Shown: positions 61,952-64,000 of the stretch, piece by piece
Numbering within the stretch: position 1 is the stretch's first letter
Layout of the letters: each line of letters opens with the position of its first letter
Assembly (NCBI GenBank): GCA_947165275.1
Contig: CAMUZQ010000004.1
Coordinates: 18,951 to 82,950 of the forward strand
Direction of reading: 5' to 3'
Source of the DNA: an uncultured Lachnospiraceae bacterium
Lineage (GTDB): Bacteria > Bacillota > Clostridia > Lachnospirales > Lachnospiraceae
Length of the DNA: 64,000 nt
The notes under the pieces: model-generated
Database searches by the model: none
Seen by the model: the letters and a program-made list of their open reading frames with translations, nothing else
Told to the model about the DNA's origin: nothing
Program-made: the position numbers and the translations under genes

Positions 61952-61981
61952 TTCGCGAATTAGCTACTTCGCTTATCAGCG
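61952..61981 (-). promoter_or_regulatory. Operator copy B at the XRE promoter
   Basis: On the plus strand it reads TTCGCGAATTAGC-N4-TCGCTTATCAGCG, followed by TATTAGTGTAGC. It begins 4 bp downstream of the -10 of the XRE promoter and so covers the transcription start. Confidence 0.72.
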
Positions 61982-61985
61982 TATT

Positions 61986-62014
61986 AGTGTAGCATGAGAC
62001 CGTAAAAATGTCAA
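61986..62014 (-). promoter_or_regulatory. Sigma-A promoter of the XRE-ImmA operon
   Basis: On the minus strand TTGACA and TACACT are 17 bp apart. The -35 follows directly on the T-run of the ASCH operon terminator. Confidence 0.75.
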
Positions 62015-62015
62015 G

Positions 62016-62043
62016 AAAAGAAAAACCACACTTTTCAGTGTGG
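62016..62043 (-). terminator. Terminator of the NTPase-GNAT-ASCH operon
   Basis: On the minus strand CCACACT-GAAA-AGTGTGG is followed by TTTTTCTTTTC; the stop codon of the ASCH gene lies within the hairpin. Confidence 0.88.
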
Positions 62044-62418
62044 CTCATCTTCGAGATATATGAATGATTGTGGTACATGATTGATGCCATAGTCTTCAAG
62101 CGACCTGGGCTCATCATAGGCAATCACATTTTTTAATTTGTATGCAACCGCAAGACGGCGACCTTTATAGTATTCACGAAAAAACTTGCGCGGGATTCCC
62201 GCAGCGTGTTTCGTGAGTTCCCATACGGTTGATGGAGCGCCGGATATAATCTCTTCAATTTCTGCTTCACCTACAATCTTGCTTTCCGGTGCAGTGGAGT
62301 AGAAGATGATTTTCGTTATATCCTCTCGGCATTGTCTGGTACGGAACTCAAATTCCTTGGTACCGTCTATAATGCGTTGAGCATACTCCGGCTTAATCGA
62401 TAATAACATTGCTGACAT
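62035..62418 (-). CDS. ASCH-domain (PUA-like) protein
   Basis: A 127-residue single-domain ASCH protein of the type starting MLLSIKPEYAQRIIDGTKEFEFR. The G-x-K-x-x-x-x-R pattern (GTKEFEFR) matches the position of the catalytic lysine in E. coli YqfB (GRKTITIR), an ASCH amidohydrolase acting on N4-acetylcytidine, though the YqfB threonine is not conserved. ASCH domains bind RNA or modified nucleosides. AGGAGGG is 8 nt before the ATG. It overlaps the GNAT gene by 26 nt, so the two are co-translated. Confidence 0.82.
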   Translation of the reverse strand: MSAMLLSIKPEYAQRIIDGTKEFEFRTRQCREDITKIIFYSTAPESKIVGEAEIEEIISGAPSTVWELTKHAAGIPRKFFREYYKGRRLAVAYKLKNVIAYDEPRSLEDYGINHVPQSFIYLEDEPH

Positions 62419-63481
62419 CTATGTTGCCCTCCTGAAGTATTTTGTTGAATTGCTCGTGGGAGAGCTGCTGGGCAGAAGGGTAGGTATTACCCCAACATCC
62501 ATTGTTCTTCAACCATACCCAGTTGATATTGTTTCCCCCGCCAAAGAATCCATAGTAGACAAGCTCAATAATAACGAGGGATTTTTTGTTGTTATATTGA
62601 GTTTGTAATTCAAGTGGTTCGTATACAGATTTGTTTCCGATTTTGGAAGAATATTCTTCAAAGCTCATTGAAGCCTTTCCGTCCTTCTTGACCCAGGTAA
62701 TATTCTTTACCATGCAAAACGTTGTTACACAGGAATTATAACCTGGACTACCCGATCCGGTATGTTTGCGATATACAAAAACCGGGTCGCCTGCATGGAA
62801 TCCAAGTTGCGAAGTAGGTGATCCGATATAAATCTTGGATAAACCATTGCTTACATCAAGAATGACCTTGTCTGTATTATTCCTTTTGAGTTCCGAATAG
62901 GGGAATAGAGTGTCGTGGAAATAGTCATCCACAACCAAATAACCTGCTTCATCAAAGTCTGGATCGATGAAAGGGAATGATTTATAAGGATCGGAATAGT
63001 CGATGTTATTCCTGCTCTTTATATAGACACCTTCGCCATCCCGGTGACCGGCCAGAGTGAATCCGAACTTCGTTAACTGACCAATTAAATCTTGGTGTGA
63101 GTCATAGACAGTCACATAAACTTCATCATATCCGAAATCCTGCCATTTCCACAAAACAAGACCGAGAGCACCTTCGCCGAGTCGCTGGCCACGAAAGCGG
63201 GGAGCTATTAGGAAAGTAGATATCTTCAAGCGCTGTTTCGCCGGAAGTGTGCACTCATCTAATTCGATTTCTTCAGCTTCAGGCTTGATAGCAATAAACG
63301 CTCCAAGACCTTCATCATCATCAAATACCAGAGCGGTTCTGCCTTCTTTGGCTTTGGCATTAAACCAGGTGTTGAATTCGGTTGTTTTTACAGAGCCCTG
63401 ATAGTCGGATTTTAGTTGATCAAAAAAGGGATCTGCTAAATCAATGTCTGAGAACTTGCGTAATGAGAAAATACCAGCCAT
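62393..63481 (-). CDS. GNAT acetyltransferase fused to a PUA-like domain
   Basis: A 362-residue protein with two parts. The N-terminal GNAT domain (about 1-160) has the acetyl-CoA-binding loop in APRFRGQRLGEGAL and the closing strand DEVYVTVYDSHQDLIGQLTKFGF. The C-terminal part (about 185-362) resembles PUA/ASCH-like folds (IYIGSPTSQLGFHAGDPVFVYR; CVTTFCMVKNI) and ends in a Gly/Asn/Trp-rich tail. Such fusion suggests acetylation of a nucleic acid, nucleotide or tRNA-linked substrate rather than a free metabolite. AAGGAG is 8 nt before the ATG. It is the middle gene of a three-gene operon. Confidence 0.78.
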   Translation of the reverse strand: MAGIFSLRKFSDIDLADPFFDQLKSDYQGSVKTTEFNTWFNAKAKEGRTALVFDDDEGLGAFIAIKPEAEEIELDECTLPAKQRLKISTFLIAPRFRGQRLGEGALGLVLWKWQDFGYDEVYVTVYDSHQDLIGQLTKFGFTLAGHRDGEGVYIKSRNNIDYSDPYKSFPFIDPDFDEAGYLVVDDYFHDTLFPYSELKRNNTDKVILDVSNGLSKIYIGSPTSQLGFHAGDPVFVYRKHTGSGSPGYNSCVTTFCMVKNITWVKKDGKASMSFEEYSSKIGNKSVYEPLELQTQYNNKKSLVIIELVYYGFFGGGNNINWVWLKNNGCWGNTYPSAQQLSHEQFNKILQEGNIDVSNVIID

Positions 63482-63496
63482 GTGATCAGCTCCTTC

Positions 63497-63958
63497 CTAT
63501 AGTGTTTTTATAAATGAAATAGCATTTTCAAGATCTTCGGCACCTTTGGAGATAAAAATCTTTGCGCCGATGTCCTGGGCTATTTCGAGTGCATAGGCTT
63601 TTTCTTCGTTCTGGAATTCCTCTATTCCTTGAACTGAGACATCTCTGCCGTCACGTTCTTTTCTCCGGTTGGAGATGATGTTCGGGTCCTCCGTCAATAG
63701 AATTATTGCCTCCGGTCTCAGAGATGTGAAAGTGTTAGATGGTATTCGTGTTACGACGCCTTCTCCGTTTAATAGGCAGAAATGACCATCAAGGATAAAG
63801 TTACCTTCTGATTGACGTAATTCCTGAACGGCATCTAGCAGATATTGCTGGTTATCGTCAATGTCCGGGATCAGCTTGTCGCTGGAGAACCCGGACTTCT
63901 TTTTCTCAGTAATCAGTGTACTGGCAGAGTATGTATTTATTGATATATTTGAACCAAA
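63497..63958 (-). pseudogene. Adenylate-kinase-like NTPase fragment, 5' end missing
   Basis: The frame is open from 63958 to the stop at 63497 (about 153 residues), although the ORF track shows only the part after an internal TTG. The visible part has ITEKKKSGF, NFILDGHFCLLNGEG, LRPEAIILLTEDPNII and an R-x-x-R-D motif (RRKERDGRD). These belong to the middle and lid of AK-like P-loop NTPases. The P-loop itself, expected just upstream, is absent: an in-frame TGA lies at 63961-63959 within an inverted repeat, and no ATG, GTG or TTG precedes the internal TTG. It is either a truncated gene or one interrupted by an insertion at the window edge. The GNAT gene starts 15 bp after its stop. Confidence 0.65.
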
Positions 63959-63977
63959 TCACGCACCCTGTGCGTGA
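63959..63977. repeat. Inverted repeat at the break point of the NTPase gene
   Basis: TCACGCAC-CCT-GTGCGTGA has perfect 8-bp arms and begins exactly where the NTPase frame stops. It could be the end of an inserted element or a terminator facing right (a T-rich stretch follows on the plus strand). The neighbouring 23 bases to the window end show no gene. Confidence 0.5.
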
Positions 63978-64000
63978 AGCCTTTCTTGTTTTATCAACCG

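Noticed and set aside
63497-63697. 66-aa protein starting at TTG 63697
   Set aside because: The same frame continues upstream with conserved AK-like sequence for another 87 codons, so this TTG is internal.
63959-64000. Group II intron 5' end (GTGCG on the plus strand)
   Set aside because: The GTGCG match lies inside a short inverted repeat and only about 30 bases are available; no intron domain can be tested.
1-64000. CRISPR array, rRNA operon, integrase or transposase gene
   Set aside because: No regularly spaced repeats, rRNA sequence or recombinase frame was found; the accessory region at 59-64 kb is called so from gene content only.

Overview
This window reads as a chromosomal segment of a Gram-positive anaerobe of the Clostridia, most likely a Lachnospiraceae member of the Butyrivibrio/Roseburia type. 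The evidence is the ireB-ruvX-DUF1292-rnj-ylbF-mltG-trmR-trhP gene order, a CIRCE-controlled Hsp20, a reverse rubrerythrin, strong Shine-Dalgarno sites, YesM/YesN sugar-sensing regulators, and cytoplasmic GH9 and GH13 enzymes. The genus cannot be fixed from the sequence alone. Roughly 59 kb is ordinary chromosome; the last 5 kb is accessory.

Layout. 0-10 kb: the end of glmM, an HPr gene, leuA, a large membrane protein divergent from nth, a phosphatase, the mannose genes manC and manA, a small hydrolase and rarA. 10-17 kb: a phosphopantetheinyl transferase, a CIRCE-regulated hsp20, a cytoplasmic GH9 glucanase, and mtaB, a cysteine desulfurase and rsmE. 16.7-27.3 kb: a sugar-uptake locus that reads as one unit. 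It has a membrane-anchored sugar-binding protein, a YesM-type kinase, a YesN/AraC-type regulator and a second, lipoprotein sugar-binding protein, followed by a ChvE/MmsA/MmsB-type importer with two tandem permease genes. 27.3-30.3 kb: a glycosyltransferase and asparagine synthetase. 30.5-35.8 kb: the conserved ireB to trhP housekeeping block (signalling, RNA decay, tRNA wobble modification).

35.8-44.4 kb is a tightly packed surface-glycan cluster. It contains three GT2 enzymes, a GT4, a hexapeptide acyltransferase, an ABC flippase, a GT11 alpha-1,2-fucosyltransferase and a DegT sugar aminotransferase. manC/manA at 5-8 kb could supply GDP-mannose, the precursor of GDP-fucose. It is followed by tRNA-Ser(CGA) and tRNA-Leu(UAA), a FIST sensor paired with a soluble chemoreceptor, an NYN-LOTUS protein, a neopullulanase-like GH13 and a reverse rubrerythrin. 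50.5-59 kb: a sensor kinase in an operon with an HtrA-like protein that has lost the whole catalytic triad, divergent from mutS2, an OmpR-type regulator (probable kinase partner), a YhaM-like nuclease and an RlmD/RlmCD-type rRNA methyltransferase.

59-64 kb is accessory. A SymE-like protein and a small unknown protein are on the plus strand. On the minus strand are a sigma-region-4-like HTH protein, a long hairpin element, a 69-aa unknown, an XRE regulator with an ImmA/IrrE protease, and a three-gene operon of an adenylate-kinase-like NTPase (5' end missing), a GNAT fused to a PUA-like domain, and an ASCH protein. Two nearly identical 30-bp operator-like sequences sit upstream of the XRE gene and the 69-aa gene, linking them in one regulatory circuit. 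This block is the best candidate for an undescribed system.
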